From positions 1 to 14,328 of the forward strand of contig JAGZOP010000055.1 in the NCBI GenBank assembly GCA_018383195.1: 14,328 nucleotides of DNA, given 5' to 3'. Under the pieces are notes generated by a model. The model was given only the letters and a program-made list of their open reading frames with translations. It made no database searches and had not been told where the DNA came from. This stretch comes from Clostridiaceae bacterium (GTDB taxonomy: Bacteria; Bacillota; Clostridia; Oscillospirales; Butyricicoccaceae). Position numbers and translations under genes: made by a program. Shown in pieces: positions 14,014 through 14,328 of this stretch; the stretch's first letter is position 1, and the number at the start of each line of letters is the position of its first letter.

Positions 14014-14328
14014 ATGGAATGGCCAAAACGGGCGCGGACAGCATCATGGGAAAGCGGTGTCCTGACCCTGGATGGAGAAAAACAGTTTGAGGTACCGGAG
14101 CTGACCATGAATCTAATAGAGCGACTGGCTGGCTACACCCTGGTGGGGTTCCATGTGAAGGACTACCCGGTATCGGATGAACTGCTTGCAGCCTTTGCCG
14201 GACATAAAAGCATGGTCAACTTTGGTGTAGAAAACGCCGCCCTCACCGACGCCTGTTTTCCCATTTTTTCTGCCATGCCCAAGCTGCGCTATCTGCTGCT
14301 GGACGGCAACGCCGCCATCCACGGCAGC
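14014..14328 (+). CDS. Leucine-rich-repeat protein, 5' part, runs off the window
   Basis: The gene starts at ATG 14014 after TAAGGAGG, where the stop codon of the DUF4241 gene is part of the ribosome binding site. 105 residues are visible and the frame is still open at the edge. The N-terminus is polar (MEWPKRARTASWESG). A leucine-rich repeat begins at residues about 78-105 (ALTDACFPIFSAMPKLRYLL, then LDGN), so further repeats are expected beyond the window. There is no signal peptide, so it is probably a cytoplasmic binding protein. LRR proteins occur as predicted immunity factors in such arrays. Confidence 0.85.
   Translation, partial: MEWPKRARTASWESGVLTLDGEKQFEVPELTMNLIERLAGYTLVGFHVKDYPVSDELLAAFAGHKSMVNFGVENAALTDACFPIFSAMPKLRYLLLDGNAAIHGS

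Larger units (their letters stand above)
2788..14328 (+). other. Unidirectional array of immunity-type genes without toxins
   Basis: Eighteen consecutive plus-strand genes (sixteen intact, one broken, one cut by the window edge) are packed with overlaps or mostly under 50 nt of spacing. At least ten match families known or predicted as polymorphic-toxin immunity proteins. No toxin, secretion or structural mobile-element gene occurs among them. A tyrosine recombinase lies immediately upstream, transcribed divergently. The array continues past the right edge. Confidence 0.75.

Noticed and set aside
13223..14047. Minus-strand open frame of 274 codons
   Set aside because: It mirrors the DUF4241 gene and has no ribosome binding site or motif.
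396..14328. True integron (intI, attI and attC cassettes)
   Set aside because: The divergent integrase and cassette-like array recall an integron, but I see no IntI-specific insert between the catalytic motifs and no attC-type inverted repeats (GTTRRRY core) between genes; many genes overlap or share stop and ribosome site, leaving no room for attC.
1..14328. CRISPR array, tRNA or rRNA genes
   Set aside because: No regularly spaced repeats and no cloverleaf or rRNA signature were noticed on either strand; in particular no tRNA is seen beside the integrase to serve as attachment site.

Overview
The window looks like chromosomal or integrated mobile DNA of a gut-type Gram-positive bacterium of the class Clostridia (Oscillospiraceae or Lachnospiraceae would fit). 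The reasons are strong AGGAGG-type ribosome binding sites on nearly every gene, moderately high GC coding DNA, a Tn916/phage-type tyrosine integrase typical of Clostridia, and protein families common in that group. This placement is an inference; there is no rRNA or housekeeping marker here.

Layout. Positions 1-252 hold the 3' end of an AT-richer gene of unknown function. A perfect 12-bp terminator hairpin (337-364) separates it from a convergent tyrosine recombinase gene (396-1982, minus strand), which has an unusual C-terminal extension: a second arm-DNA-binding-like repeat followed by a helix-turn-helix-like tail. Positions 1983-2787 are a non-coding, AT-rich control region. It has repeated GTTATC/GATAAC hexamers, a near-consensus promoter pointing right (TTGATA-17-TATGAT, 2455-2483) and two terminator-like hairpins in the roughly 300-nt leader before the first gene.

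From 2788 to the right edge runs one unidirectional, tightly packed series of eighteen genes: sixteen intact, one broken and one cut off by the window edge. Many match families known or predicted as immunity proteins of polymorphic toxin systems: a DUF1963/YwqG-like zinc protein, two paralogous DUF2262 proteins, a TPR protein, Imm17, a HEAT-like protein, DUF2004, SUKH-3, DUF5713, DUF4241 and an LRR protein. Interspersed are an EF-Tu domain-3-like barrel, a TfoX-N-like protein and several proteins I do not recognise. No toxin, secretion gene, Rhs/YD-repeat, WXG/LXG or pre-toxin domain is visible.

Reading. A recombinase transcribed divergently from an operon of many unrelated immunity-type genes, without cognate toxins, is the architecture of a poly-immunity locus and of the recombinase-associated acquired interbacterial defence (rAID) clusters described in Bacteroidales. 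Here it appears in a Gram-positive setting. The genes are joined by very short junctions in which the stop codon often runs straight into the Shine-Dalgarno (e.g. TAAGGAGG), three of them sharing the 10-mer GGATAAGGAG. One member is a multiply frameshifted pseudogene and one pair is a clear duplication, suggesting ongoing gain, duplication and decay. The unrecognised members are candidate new immunity families by association.
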